The notes beneath the pieces are model-generated. The model saw only the letters and a program-made list of their open reading frames with translations. It was not told the DNA's origin and searched no databases. Source: Wenzhouxiangella sp. (GTDB lineage Bacteria > Pseudomonadota > Gammaproteobacteria > Xanthomonadales > Wenzhouxiangellaceae). From it: a stretch of DNA of 44,586 nt. Numbering within the stretch: the stretch's first letter is position 1; every line of letters starts with the position of its first letter. The position numbers were made by a program, and so were the translations under genes. Of the stretch, positions 32,497 through 41,318 are shown in pieces. Location: positions 1 to 44,586 of the forward strand of contig SKQS01000112.1 in the NCBI GenBank assembly GCA_007118895.1. Reading direction: 5' to 3'.

Positions 32497-32590
32497 GATT
32501 CGCTTAGATATGCCGTATTACTCGTATGCCGATGCCGATCTGGCCATCTCCGGTTCCGCGTTCGTTTTCCGGTCTCCTGTTCACCCTAGG

Positions 32591-32716
32591 TGAAGGGGTA
32601 GAAGGGTAGAAGGAGAGACGGAAAAGGAAACGGCGGTCTGGTTTGCTTTTCCGGTAACTGACGCACCGCCACAACGCCCATCGTCTCCCGTCTCCCGTCT
32701 CTCGTCTTCCGTCTCA
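32591..32716. repeat. Intergenic purine/pyrimidine inverted repeat between putA and gspA
   Basis: A purine arm (32591-32633: GAAGGGGTAGAAGGGTAGAA and so on, with GAGACGGAAAAGG) and a pyrimidine arm (32682-32716: CGTCTCCCGTCTCCCGTCTC and so on) with 7-bp periodicity, about 50 bp apart. The reverse complement of the second arm reads GGTGAGACGGAAGACG, which is shared in part with the first arm and with the copy inside icmF at 4891-4979. The arms could pair in RNA. The element fills the 228-bp putA-gspA gap. Confidence 0.55.
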
Positions 32717-32723
32717 CCATCTG

Positions 32724-35700
32724 TCAGTCCGACAGCGCCAGCAGCGAAGCGTTGCCGCCAACTGCCGCGGTATTGACCGTTCGCGTGCGCTCGCTGACAA
32801 AACGCAACAGGTAATGCGGGCCACCTGCCTTGGGTCCGGTCCCCGACAGCCCCTCGCCGCCGAACGGCTGTACGCCGACCACGGCGCCGGTCATGTTGCG
32901 ATTGATATAGGCATTTCCCACGTGCACACGGTCGGCGATATGGCTCTGGACCCGGTCGATGCGGCTGTGCACTCCCAGGGTCAGACCGTAGCCGGTGCCG
33001 TTGATGGCATCGATGACCCGGTCAAGATCCCTGGCCCGGTAACGGATCACATGCAGGATTGGACCGAAGACCTCGTCCTCGAGCCGGTCCAGGCTGTCGA
33101 TCTCGAAGGCGCAGGGCGCAAACCAGAAGCCCTCGGGAAGATCTGGGGGGATTTCAACCCGGGCAATCAGCCGGCCCTCTTTTTCCATCCGCGCCGCGTG
33201 CGCCGACAGCATCTCCAGCTGGGCCTGATCGATCACCGGGCCGACGTCACTGTTCAGCATTTGCGGGGGACCCAGGGTGAGCTCGGCCATGGCGCCGGCG
33301 AGCATTTCCAGCACGTGGTCGGCGATATCGGCCTGCACGAACAACACACGCAGCGCCGAGCAGCGCTGGCCGGCGCTCAGGAACGCCGAGTGAATGACGT
33401 CCTTGACCACTTGTTCGGGCAGTGCCGAGGAGTCGACAACCATCGCGTTCTGACCGCCTGTCTCGGCGATCAACGTGGCCAGTGCGCCATCGCGCTCGGC
33501 CAGACTGCGGTTGATGCGCCGCGCCGTCTCGGTTGAGCCGGTAAACGCCACGCCGGCAATGCGGGGGTCGGCAACCAGCGCCGCGCCGACCCGGCCATCA
33601 CCGGTCAGCAGCTGAATCACGCCATCAGGGACACCGGCATCATGCATCAACTCAACCGCGCGACCAGCAACCAGCGGCGTCTGTTCAGCCGGCTTGGCCA
33701 ATACCGTGTTGCCGGCAACCAGGGCTGCGGCAGCCTGGCCGGTAAAGATGGCCAGCGGAAAATTCCACGGGCTGATGCAGACGAATACGCCGCGACCGTG
33801 CAGGGTCAGCGCGTTGGACTCTCCGGTCGGGCCCGGCAGGATTCTGGGCTCGGCCAGCTGCTCACGAGCCATCTGAGCGTAGTAGCGACAGAAATCAGCC
33901 GCCTCACGCACCTCGGCGAGCCCGTCCTTCAGGGTCTTGCCCGCCTCGCGCGCACACAGCGCCATCAGCTCGACGCGATGACTCTCCAGACTGTCTGCGA
34001 CCGCGTCCAGCAGGTCGGCACGTTCAAGCGCACCGCGCCGGTCCCAGTCGGGCTGGACGGCCAGCGCGCGGTCGATCGCGGCAGAAGCGGCTGACGGCGA
34101 AGCCTCGGTCACCTCGCCGACATGATCGCCTTGATCGGCCGGAGAAAAAACCGGCCTGGACGTGCCGGTTTCAGTTGCCGGCACGGGGGCGGCCCGCCAG
34201 CGGCCGGCCCCGACTTCGCTCATTTCCGACCCGAGTGCCGCGATAACCGGCTCCGCTGGCCAGTTGATGCCGCCCGAGTTGCGCCTGGCCTCACCATACA
34301 GATCAGCCGGCAAGGGAATGCGGGGATGCGGGATCCTTTCCAGTCCGCGCAGTTCCTCGATCGGGTCGGCCACCACCTGTTCCGGCGGCAGCCGCTCATC
34401 GACAATGCGGTTGACAAACGAGGTATTGGCGCCGTTTTCCAGCAGCCGCCGAACCAGGTAGGGAAGCAGGTCCTTGTGGCTGCCTACCGGAGCGTAGACC
34501 CGGCAGGCACCGCGGAACCCCGGGTTGGCAAGCACTTCATCGTACAGCTCCCGCCCCATGCCGTGCAGGCGTTGGTACTCATACTGGTCGCTGTTACCAC
34601 CCAGCTCACGAATCATGCTGATGGTGTGGGCATTGTGAGTAGCAAATTGCGGGTAGAACAGCGACGGTTGCTCCAGCAGCTTGCGGGCACAGGCCAGGTA
34701 GGACACATCGGTACTGACCTTGCGGGTAAACACCGGGTAGCCCGGCAGCCCCTCAACCTGGGCGAACTTGATCTCGGTGTCCCAGTAGGCTCCCTTGACC
34801 AGGCGCACCGGGATCCGGTGCCCGGTCTGGCGCGCCAGTTCGGCGAGCCAGTCAATCAGCGCCCAGCAGCGCTTCTGGTAGGCCTGAATGGCCAGGCCGA
34901 AGCCGTCCCAACCGGCAAGCTCCCGATCACCCAGTACGGCGGCGAAAACATCCAGCGACAGCATCAGGCGCTCGGCCTCCTCGGCGTCCACGGTCAGCGC
35001 GATACCAGCCTTGCGGGCCTTGAGCGCCAGGTCTTTGAGGATCGGCACCAGCTCGGTGATGACCTGGGCATGGCGGGCATGCTCATAGCGCGGGTGAAGC
35101 GCCGACAATTTCACCGAGATGCTGGGTGCGGCAAAAATGTCCTCCTGCCGGGCTGACTTTCCGATTGCCTCGATTGCTTCGGAGTAGGCCTGGCGATAAC
35201 GCTCGGCATCGGCGCGCGTCAGCGCCGCCTCACCGAGCATGTCGAATGAATGGCGATACTGGCGGTTAGTCTTGCGACCCGCCCGCTCCAGCGCCGACTT
35301 GATGGTCGCGCCCATCACGTACTGATGTCCCATGATCCGCATTGCCTGGCGGATGGCCAGGCGCACCACCGGCTCCCCGGATTTGTTGGCCATACGCGCC
35401 AGGACTGCCGAGACATTGCGACGAGCCGATTCACCAACCTTGACCAGGCGGCCAGTCAGCATCAGGCCCCAGGTCGAGGCATTGACGAACAGCGAATCGC
35501 TGCGGCCCAGGTGGGATTCCCAGTTGGCGTCGGCCAGTTTGTCGGCGATCAGCTTCTCGGCAGTCTCGTTGTCCGGCACTCTAAGCAACGCCTCGGCCAG
35601 ACACATCAGCACCACGCCCTCCTCGGAAGATAGGTCATATTCGCGCATGAAGGCTTCCATCGCGCCCGGGTCACGGCTGCGCTCGCGAACCTGCCTGACC

Positions 35701-35876
35701 AGATCGCAGGCCCGATCGTTCACCCTGCGCCGGGCCGTGTCGCCGGGATCGGCCGCATCGACCAGACGCTGCACGTGTTCGGCCTCATCGCAAAGCCAGG
35801 CCGCCTCCAGTGCCGCCCGCAGAGCATCGTCCGGCGCTTTCCGGTTGGTCACGAAAACCATGTCAGAACTTGTCAT
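32724..35876 (-). CDS. putA: Bifunctional proline dehydrogenase / P5C dehydrogenase PutA
   Basis: A 1050-aa enzyme oxidising proline to glutamate. The N-terminal half is the FAD proline dehydrogenase barrel (SVKLSALHPRYEHARHAQV, VRLVKGAYWDTEIKFAQVEG, QYEYQRLHGMG, YAPVGSHKDLLPYLVRRLLE). The C-terminal half is the aldehyde dehydrogenase (SPWNFPLAIFTGQAAAALVA, FTGSTETARRIN, catalytic Cys839 in SAGQRCSALR, GEGLSGTGPKAGGPHY). It lacks the N-terminal ribbon-helix-helix and the extra C-terminal domain of the 1320-aa E. coli protein, so it is a shorter, non-DNA-binding type that cannot repress its own gene. A GGAG ribosome site lies 6 nt before ATG 35876. putP is not in the window. Confidence 0.96.
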   Translation of the reverse strand: MTSSDMVFVTNRKAPDDALRAALEAAWLCDEAEHVQRLVDAADPGDTARRRVNDRACDLVRQVRERSRDPGAMEAFMREYDLSSEEGVVLMCLAEALLRVPDNETAEKLIADKLADANWESHLGRSDSLFVNASTWGLMLTGRLVKVGESARRNVSAVLARMANKSGEPVVRLAIRQAMRIMGHQYVMGATIKSALERAGRKTNRQYRHSFDMLGEAALTRADAERYRQAYSEAIEAIGKSARQEDIFAAPSISVKLSALHPRYEHARHAQVITELVPILKDLALKARKAGIALTVDAEEAERLMLSLDVFAAVLGDRELAGWDGFGLAIQAYQKRCWALIDWLAELARQTGHRIPVRLVKGAYWDTEIKFAQVEGLPGYPVFTRKVSTDVSYLACARKLLEQPSLFYPQFATHNAHTISMIRELGGNSDQYEYQRLHGMGRELYDEVLANPGFRGACRVYAPVGSHKDLLPYLVRRLLENGANTSFVNRIVDERLPPEQVVADPIEELRGLERIPHPRIPLPADLYGEARRNSGGINWPAEPVIAALGSEMSEVGAGRWRAAPVPATETGTSRPVFSPADQGDHVGEVTEASPSAASAAIDRALAVQPDWDRRGALERADLLDAVADSLESHRVELMALCAREAGKTLKDGLAEVREAADFCRYYAQMAREQLAEPRILPGPTGESNALTLHGRGVFVCISPWNFPLAIFTGQAAAALVAGNTVLAKPAEQTPLVAGRAVELMHDAGVPDGVIQLLTGDGRVGAALVADPRIAGVAFTGSTETARRINRSLAERDGALATLIAETGGQNAMVVDSSALPEQVVKDVIHSAFLSAGQRCSALRVLFVQADIADHVLEMLAGAMAELTLGPPQMLNSDVGPVIDQAQLEMLSAHAARMEKEGRLIARVEIPPDLPEGFWFAPCAFEIDSLDRLEDEVFGPILHVIRYRARDLDRVIDAINGTGYGLTLGVHSRIDRVQSHIADRVHVGNAYINRNMTGAVVGVQPFGGEGLSGTGPKAGGPHYLLRFVSERTRTVNTAAVGGNASLLALSD

Positions 35877-35955
35877 TTTTTCTCCATTGGCCCGGTCGTC
35901 AAGGCGCGCTCAGACGCGCAGGCAGCCGACTGCCGTGATATTCAGCGAGTGTAAC

Positions 35956-36223
35956 TTACTAAGACATTCGTATTCAAAGCCTCGTTCAGCTTGTCTGTGG
36001 GCGTTCGTGGCAAGGCGCCGGTACGCCGATGTAGCCACCCTACATCAAGTGCCGGGAACGCAGTCCACGGACGCCCACAGGCAAGCCCGAAGGGAGTCCC
36101 TGACACGCTCGCCCGCGGCGTTACGCTTGCTCGACGTAGGCCCACTATGCCTTCGCAAGCCTGCCTTGCGGGCGAACGTGTCAGGGACTCTGAATGTGGC
36201 TTTGAATATGAATGTCTTAGTAA
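35956..36223. repeat. Repeat element B: 268-bp element with 26-bp terminal inverted repeats and two stem-loops
   Basis: Ends: 35956-35981 and 36198-36223 are inverted copies with a single mismatch in 26 bp (TTACTAAGACATTC outermost). Inside, stem 1 pairs 35996-36010 with 36065-36079 (14/15). It encloses a nested hairpin with CCGGTAC/GTGCCGG (36018-36024 / 36049-36055) and GATGTAG/CTACATC (36028-36034 / 36040-36046). Stem 2 pairs 36094-36116 with 36168-36190 (22/23). No protein is credible. Related to element A (1927-2137). It occupies most of the 506-bp gap between putA and the cox operon. It looks like a non-autonomous mobile element or a structured RNA repeat. Confidence 0.8.
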
Positions 36224-36292
36224 AGCCGAGCACCCCCTGCAGTGGAAGCGCGGGAATCGCCAGCATGAATCGATTTTCGTGAAGGAATTGCT

Positions 36293-36322
36293 TTGCTCCC
36301 GTTTACGTCGTTCGGCTACAAT
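36293..36322 (+). promoter_or_regulatory. Candidate promoter of the cytochrome oxidase operon
   Basis: TTGCTC (36293-36298), an 18-bp spacer and TACAAT (36317-36322), about 60 bp before the likely DUF2244 start and 70 bp after repeat element B. The -35 match is weak. This is the best candidate in the gap. Confidence 0.35.
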
Positions 36323-36382
36323 GCGGCTTTGAAAAGCAGAGATCGCCTCCGCCCAATCCCGGTGCAGATGGTCCTGGTGCAG

Positions 36383-36892
36383 ATGATCGAGATTCAGTCC
36401 AGCAAAGAATCGCCGAATGCAACCATCGTCGAGGCACGTACCAACTTGTCCCTGACCCTGGATCGGCTGGCAGCGATATTTCTGGTGTTTTCCGCCTTCA
36501 CTCTGCTGGTCGCCCTGTGGCCAACGCTGATGGGGCTCTGGCCGGTGATGGTGATTGCGATTATTCATCTGCTGATTGTCGGCTGGTGTCTGCGCCTTGC
36601 CTGGCGTGGTAACTGGGCTCTCGAGCGCATTGCCATCGACCAGGACTGGGTGACAATCGAGCATCATGCCATGCGCACGCACCGAAAAACGCGCTGGCCG
36701 GCTGCCTGGGCCCGGGTTGAACTGGGACGGAAAGGCCAGCAGGTGAAAGTGTTGGTCGGGTGTCATGGCAAGCAGCAGGAAGTAGGAGCATTTCTGCCGG
36801 AATCGGAACGGCTCGAGCTGGCTCGGGCAATCGAGACCGGGCTTGGGCCCTACACGGCCTGGTCAGAGGATCCAATCGGAAAGGTAAGCTAA
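36383..36892 (+). CDS. DUF2244 family membrane protein
   Basis: A 169-aa protein with two adjacent transmembrane helices (about residues 30-80: LAAIFLVFSAFTLLVALWPT, VMVIAIIHLLIVGWCLRLAW). A soluble C-terminal domain follows, with LERIAIDQDWVTIEHH, KTRWPAAWARVEL and VGAFLPESERLELARAI. This is the DUF2244 layout, repeatedly found directly before coxB in gammaproteobacteria and alphaproteobacteria. Its function is unknown; a role in oxidase assembly is inferred from context. The start is uncertain: ATG 36383 (MIEIQSS), ATG 36368 or ATG 36293 are all in frame, and none has a strong ribosome site. The stop is 2 bp from the coxB start. Confidence 0.8.
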   Translation: MIEIQSSKESPNATIVEARTNLSLTLDRLAAIFLVFSAFTLLVALWPTLMGLWPVMVIAIIHLLIVGWCLRLAWRGNWALERIAIDQDWVTIEHHAMRTHRKTRWPAAWARVELGRKGQQVKVLVGCHGKQQEVGAFLPESERLELARAIETGLGPYTAWSEDPIGKVS

Positions 36893-36894
36893 GG

Positions 36895-38037
36895 ATGAAA
36901 AGAACCAACGAACTGATTGTTGGCCTGGCGGTCATGGCGGTCATCATCGTCATCACCTGGGGGCTGTTCGCTGTCGGTGAGAACATGCCGCGCGGAGTCA
37001 CGCCCTTCAGCCAGGATGTTTACCAGTTGCACAACACCGTCCTGGGCATCGTGACCGTGATTGGCGTACTGGTCTTCACCGCGATGTTTACCTCGATCTA
37101 CCTGCACCGCAAGTCACGGGGGCACGAGGCGGCGAAATTTACCCACTCGACCAAGGCCGAGATCGTATGGACCGCGATTCCGATCCTGATTCTGGTGGTC
37201 ATGGCAGTGCCAGCCACCCGGGTTTTGATCGACATGGAGCAGACCGGCGGCGCGGAGATGAATATCAAGGTCACCGGTTATCAGTGGCTGTGGAAGTACG
37301 ATTACATCGAAGATGGTGTCAGCTTCTACTCAGCCCTGGAACGGCAGAGCAACGCCGCGCGCCAGATCGGTTCGGGCATCAATCCGCGCGAAGTAGAAAA
37401 CTACCTGCTGGAAGTCGACCGGCGTCTGGTCGTGCCGGTCAATACCCGTATCCGATTCCTGCTGACCGCCGATGATGTCATCCATTCCTGGTGGGTTCCG
37501 GAGCTGGGCTGGAAGCGTGACGCCATCCCGGGCATGGTGAACGAGGCCTGGACCTACATCATGGAGGAAGGCGTCTACCGCGGTCAGTGTGCCGAGCTGT
37601 GCGGAAAGGATCACGGCTTCATGCCAATCGTGGTCGAGGCCGTTTCCAGAGAGGCATACGACGCCTGGGTGGCCGAACAGCGAGGCGAAATGGCGGCTGC
37701 CGCCCACGATTCTGCGCGCCTGTGGACCCGTGAGGAGCTGATGGACCATGGCGCCAACATCTACCAGGCTCAGTGTGCCGCCTGTCATCAGGCCGACGGC
37801 TCAGGGCTGGAGCCCGCCTTTCCGGCGCTGGCTGGCAATGACATCACTACCGGCACCCTGGAAGATTATCTGAAGCTGGTGCTTGATGGACGTGACGGAA
37901 CGGCGATGGCGGGTTTTCGTGATCGCTTGCGACCGCAGGACATTGCTGCGGCGCTGACTTATACCCGCAACGCCTGGGGCAATGAGACCGGCGACACCGT
38001 GCAGCCGTCGGCAGTGGCTGAATTTGACCAGGGTTAA
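36895..38037 (+). CDS. coxB: Cytochrome c oxidase subunit II with fused C-terminal cytochrome c domain
   Basis: A 380-aa subunit. Two N-terminal transmembrane helices are followed by the periplasmic CuA domain. ITGYQW-type KVTGYQWLWKYDY is seen, and the CuA ligands lie in HSWWVPELGWKRDAIPG and CAELCGKDHGFMPIVVEA (two Cys, His, Met). An additional region carries a c-type heme motif CAACH after DHGANIYQAQ, with an axial Met probably in GTAMAGFRDRL. This makes it a caa3-type subunit that can accept electrons from soluble cytochrome c and hold a covalent heme. The ATG has an AAGGA site and is 2 bp after the DUF2244 stop. Confidence 0.95.
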   Translation: MKRTNELIVGLAVMAVIIVITWGLFAVGENMPRGVTPFSQDVYQLHNTVLGIVTVIGVLVFTAMFTSIYLHRKSRGHEAAKFTHSTKAEIVWTAIPILILVVMAVPATRVLIDMEQTGGAEMNIKVTGYQWLWKYDYIEDGVSFYSALERQSNAARQIGSGINPREVENYLLEVDRRLVVPVNTRIRFLLTADDVIHSWWVPELGWKRDAIPGMVNEAWTYIMEEGVYRGQCAELCGKDHGFMPIVVEAVSREAYDAWVAEQRGEMAAAAHDSARLWTREELMDHGANIYQAQCAACHQADGSGLEPAFPALAGNDITTGTLEDYLKLVLDGRDGTAMAGFRDRLRPQDIAAALTYTRNAWGNETGDTVQPSAVAEFDQG

Positions 38038-38055
38038 TAATCAGGATTTCGAACA

Positions 38056-39663
38056 ATGAGTGAAGCGACTACACATCACGACGATCACCACGATCATCCC
38101 AAGGGCCTTTGGCGCTGGGTGGTGACAACCAATCACAAGGACATCGGGACGCTTTACCTGCTGTTTTCCCTGGTCATGTTCCTGATCGGCGGTGCCATGG
38201 CCCTGGTCATCCGCGCCGAACTGTTCGCGCCTGGACTGCAGCTGGTCAACCCCGACTTCTTCAACCAGATGACCACCATGCACGCCCTGGTGATGATCTT
38301 CGGGGCGGTGATGCCAGCGTTCGTCGGCCTGGCCAACTGGATGGTGCCGCTGATGATTGGCGCGCCGGACATGGCGCTGCCGAGAATGAACAACTGGTCG
38401 TTCTGGATTCTTCCGTTTGCCTTTACCATTCTGCTGTCGACTCTGTTCATGCCGACCGGCGCCCCGGCCTCGGGCTGGACCCTGTATCCCCCGCTGTCAC
38501 TGCAGGGCGGCAACAGCTTCGCGTTCGTGATCTTCGCCATCCACCTGATGGGAATCTCTTCGATCATGGGGGCAATCAACATCGTTGCCACCATCCTCAA
38601 CATGCGCGCACCGGGCATGACGCTGCTGCGCATGCCGCTGTTCATCTGGACCTGGCTGATCACCGCCTTCCTGCTGATCGCGGTGATGCCGGTGCTGGCC
38701 GGCGCCGTCACCATGCTGCTGACCGACCGCTTCTTCGGCACCAGTTTCTTCAACGCTGCCGGCGGCGGTGACCCGGTGCTGTACCAGCACATATTCTGGT
38801 TCTTCGGCCACCCGGAGGTCTACATCATGATCCTCCCGGCCTTCGGTATCGTTTCAGAGATCATTCCGACCTTCTCGCGCAAGCGGCTGTTCGGCTACAC
38901 TTCCATGGTGTACGCGACCGCCTCGATCGCCTTCCTGTCGTTCATCGTCTGGGCGCACCACATGTTCACGGTGGGCATGCCGCTGGGCGCGATGCTGTTC
39001 TTCATGTATGCCACGATGGTGATCGCGGTCCCTACCGGCGTAAAGATATTCAACTGGATCGCGACCATGTGGCGCGGCTCGATGACTTTCGAGACGCCGA
39101 TGTTGTTTGCGCTGGGGTTTGTGGTGATGTTCACCATCGGCGGGCTTTCCGGCGTCATGCTGGCCATTGTGCCGGCCGACTTCCAGTATCACGACAGCTA
39201 CTTCGTGGTCGCGCACTTCCACTACGTTCTGGTCACCGGTTCAGTGTTCGCGATCATGGCCGGCGTCTACTACTGGCTACCGAAATGGACCGGCCACATG
39301 TACGATGAGCGGCTGGGCAAGATCCATTTCTGGTGGTCCACAGTCTGGGTCAACGTCCTGTTCTTCCCTCAGCACTATCTGGGACTGGCCGGCATGCCGC
39401 GCCGCATTCCCGACTATGCCGTGCAGTTCACCGAGTTCAACATGATTTCCTCGATCGGCGGCTTCATGTTCGGTTTCGGGCAGCTGCTGTTCTGCTACAT
39501 CATCTGGAAGTGCGCCCGTGGTGGCGAGCCGGCAAGTGCGCGAGTCTGGGAAGGCTCTCGCGGCCTGGAGTGGACTGTGCCCTCACCGGCCCCGCATCAC
39601 ACCTTCGATACCCCGCCGGTAGTCGATGACAGCGTGGCCGTGCACAAAGACGAGTTGACCTGA
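38056..39663 (+). CDS. ctaD: Cytochrome c oxidase subunit I
   Basis: A 535-aa heme-copper oxidase catalytic subunit with 12 transmembrane helices. Ligand motifs: [10 protein letters not shown] (low-spin heme His), [19 protein letters not shown] (CuB His with the cross-linked Tyr), [11 protein letters not shown] (CuB His pair) and [19 protein letters not shown] (heme a3 and heme a ligands). The EVYIMIL glutamate-type D-channel motif marks the A-family. It reduces oxygen to water and pumps protons. An AGGA site precedes ATG 38056, 18 bp after coxB. The N-terminal His/Asp-rich stretch (HHDDHHDHP) is unusual but seen in some relatives. Confidence 0.98.
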   Translation: MSEATTHHDDHHDHPKGLWRWVVTTNHKDIGTLYLLFSLVMFLIGGAMALVIRAELFAPGLQLVNPDFFNQMTTMHALVMIFGAVMPAFVGLANWMVPLMIGAPDMALPRMNNWSFWILPFAFTILLSTLFMPTGAPASGWTLYPPLSLQGGNSFAFVIFAIHLMGISSIMGAINIVATILNMRAPGMTLLRMPLFIWTWLITAFLLIAVMPVLAGAVTMLLTDRFFGTSFFNAAGGGDPVLYQHIFWFFGHPEVYIMILPAFGIVSEIIPTFSRKRLFGYTSMVYATASIAFLSFIVWAHHMFTVGMPLGAMLFFMYATMVIAVPTGVKIFNWIATMWRGSMTFETPMLFALGFVVMFTIGGLSGVMLAIVPADFQYHDSYFVVAHFHYVLVTGSVFAIMAGVYYWLPKWTGHMYDERLGKIHFWWSTVWVNVLFFPQHYLGLAGMPRRIPDYAVQFTEFNMISSIGGFMFGFGQLLFCYIIWKCARGGEPASARVWEGSRGLEWTVPSPAPHHTFDTPPVVDDSVAVHKDELT

Positions 39664-39676
39664 ACGGAGCTGACAG

Positions 39677-39811
39677 TTGTCTTCACAGCAACCCGATGAC
39701 AAGCAACGTCGCCGTAACATCATTCGCACCGCCCTGCTGCTCGGCGGGGTGGTGCTGTTGATCTACGTGGCTTTCGTGACAAGAGGACTCTGGAGCTTTT
39801 TTACTGCATGA
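39677..39811 (+). CDS. Cytochrome oxidase small assembly protein (44 aa)
   Basis: A TTG-started 44-residue protein. The ribosome site is GGAG at 39665-39668, 8 nt upstream, and the start lies 13 bp after ctaD. It has a basic N-terminus (KQRRRNIIRTA) followed by one transmembrane helix (LLLGGVVLLIYVAFVTRGLW). The TGA at 39809-39811 overlaps the ctaG ATG by 4 bp. A short basic-plus-helix gene in exactly this ctaD-ctaG slot is known in proteobacteria as the cytochrome oxidase small assembly protein. It is presumably an oxidase assembly factor. It is easily missed because of its size and TTG start. Confidence 0.7.
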   Translation: MSSQQPDDKQRRRNIIRTALLLGGVVLLIYVAFVTRGLWSFFTA

Positions 39812-40377
39812 GACACCTGGCTAACAAGGGATCCACTACGCCCTGGCTGGTCGCCAAGCTGGCGGTGCTTGCCATCGCCATGTTCGGCTTCGGCTACCTG
39901 CTGGTTCCGCTGTACGAAAAGTTCTGCGAAATCACTGGCATCGACGGACGCACTGCCGGTCAGGCAACTGGTGTGGAATATCTGACCGACCAGGTCGATG
40001 AGTCGCGCTGGGTGACGGTTCACTTTGACGCCACCGTCAATTCCGGCCTGCCCTGGCAGTTCGAACCAGTCGAAAGAATGATGCAGGTCAGACCCGGCAA
40101 GCTGTACGAAACGACTTACATTGCCTTCAACAGGGCTGACCGGCCTATCGTCGGGCAGGCGGTACCCAGCGTGGCACCCGGTCGCGCCTCGCTGTTCTTC
40201 AACAAGACCGAATGCTTCTGCTTCACCGAACAGCTGCTGGGCGCCAGGGAGTCACGCGAAATGCCGGTGCGCTTTGTCGTCGACCCGAACCTGCCCGAGC
40301 GTGTAGAACTGGTCACTTTGTCCTATATTCTTTACCAGAACGAACAGGCCACCGCGGTGCTGGCCGCTACTGACTAG
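39808..40377 (+). CDS. ctaG: Cytochrome c oxidase assembly protein CtaG/Cox11
   Basis: A 189-aa Cox11 protein that delivers copper to the CuB site of subunit I. One N-terminal transmembrane helix (VAKLAVLAIAMFGFGYLLVP) is followed by YEKFCEITGIDGRTAG. A periplasmic immunoglobulin-like domain comes next, with the copper motif ECFCFTEQLL (CxCF). The C-terminal region has MPVRFVVDPNLPERVELVTL. The start is coupled to the small assembly protein by a 4-bp ATGA overlap. ctaE starts 19 bp downstream. Confidence 0.97.
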   Translation: MRHLANKGSTTPWLVAKLAVLAIAMFGFGYLLVPLYEKFCEITGIDGRTAGQATGVEYLTDQVDESRWVTVHFDATVNSGLPWQFEPVERMMQVRPGKLYETTYIAFNRADRPIVGQAVPSVAPGRASLFFNKTECFCFTEQLLGARESREMPVRFVVDPNLPERVELVTLSYILYQNEQATAVLAATD

Positions 40378-40396
40378 AAAAAAACAGGGAGTCACC

Positions 40397-41257
40397 ATGG
40401 CACAGGGTAGTTATTACGTTCCAGCGACCGCAAAATGGCCGATCGTCGGCTCGGTCGGGTTGTTCATCATGATGATCGGGGCCGCCAACTGGCTGAATGG
40501 CAATCCGATCGGCCCGTGGCTGACCCTGATCGGCTCGGTGGTTGTGATCTTCATGACATTCGGCTGGTTTGCCGAGGTCATCCGCGAATCCGAGGGCGGC
40601 CTGTACTCGAGCGCGGTGGATACCTCTTTCCGCCAGGGCATGATCTGGTTCATCTTTTCGGAGGTGATGTTCTTTGCCGCCTTCTTCGGCGCCCTGTTCT
40701 ACGCCAGGATGTTTGCCGTTCCCTGGCTGGGCGGTGAAGGCACCGGCGCCATGACCAATGAGCTGTTGTGGCCGGGTTTCGAGGCTCACTGGCCAACCCA
40801 CGGCCCGGCCGAGCTGGGTGGGGACTTCCAGACCATACCTGCGTTCGACCTGCCCCTGCTCAATACCCTGATTCTGCTCACCTCCGGCGTGACTATTACC
40901 CTGGCTCACTGGGCGCTCAAGCGTGGTCAACGCACCGCACTGGTGCTCTGGATGTGGTCCACCATTGCCCTCGGGCTGTTGTTTCTGAGCATCCAGTTCT
41001 ACGAGTACGTGCACGCCTATCGTGACCTCGGACTGACGCTCGGCTCGGGAATCTACGGCTCGACGTTTTTCATGCTGACCGGTTTCCACGGCCTGCACGT
41101 CATTCTTGGTACGATCATGCTGATCGTGATCACCCTGCGCTGCATGTTCGGTCACTTCACCGCCAAGAATCACTTTGGATTCGAGGCGGTGGCCTGGTAC
41201 TGGCACTTCGTCGACGTGGTCTGGCTGGGGCTATTCATCTTTGTTTACGTGATCTGA
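40397..41257 (+). CDS. ctaE: Cytochrome c oxidase subunit III
   Basis: A 286-aa, seven-helix subunit. Family blocks: QGMIWFIFSEVMFFAAFFGA, LNTLILLTSGVTITLAHWAL, FYEYVHAYRDLGLTLGSGIY, FFMLTGFHGLHVILGTIMLI and HFGFEAVAWYWHFVDVVWLG. It stabilises subunit I and binds lipids. The region between helices 2 and 3 carries an insert (residues about 105-150, GGEGTGAMTNELLWPGFEAH), common in proteobacterial subunits. A GGGAG ribosome site is 6 nt before ATG 40397. A 13-bp stem follows the stop. This is the last gene of the oxidase operon. Confidence 0.98.
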   Translation: MAQGSYYVPATAKWPIVGSVGLFIMMIGAANWLNGNPIGPWLTLIGSVVVIFMTFGWFAEVIRESEGGLYSSAVDTSFRQGMIWFIFSEVMFFAAFFGALFYARMFAVPWLGGEGTGAMTNELLWPGFEAHWPTHGPAELGGDFQTIPAFDLPLLNTLILLTSGVTITLAHWALKRGQRTALVLWMWSTIALGLLFLSIQFYEYVHAYRDLGLTLGSGIYGSTFFMLTGFHGLHVILGTIMLIVITLRCMFGHFTAKNHFGFEAVAWYWHFVDVVWLGLFIFVYVI

Positions 41258-41259
41258 CA

Positions 41260-41299
41260 TCCGCTCGGTTGCTGCATTTACCGGCCGCAACCAAGCGGA
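41260..41299 (+). terminator. Hairpin after the cytochrome oxidase operon
   Basis: TCCGCTCGGTTGC (41260-41272) pairs with GCAACCAAGCGGA (41287-41299) with one mismatch in 13, and a 14-nt loop. It starts 3 bp after the ctaE stop. There is no T-run, so it may act as a Rho-dependent or transcript-stabilising end. It lies between ctaE and the MFS gene. Confidence 0.45.
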
Positions 41300-41318
41300 C
41301 AGCAGCAGATAAGCCGCG

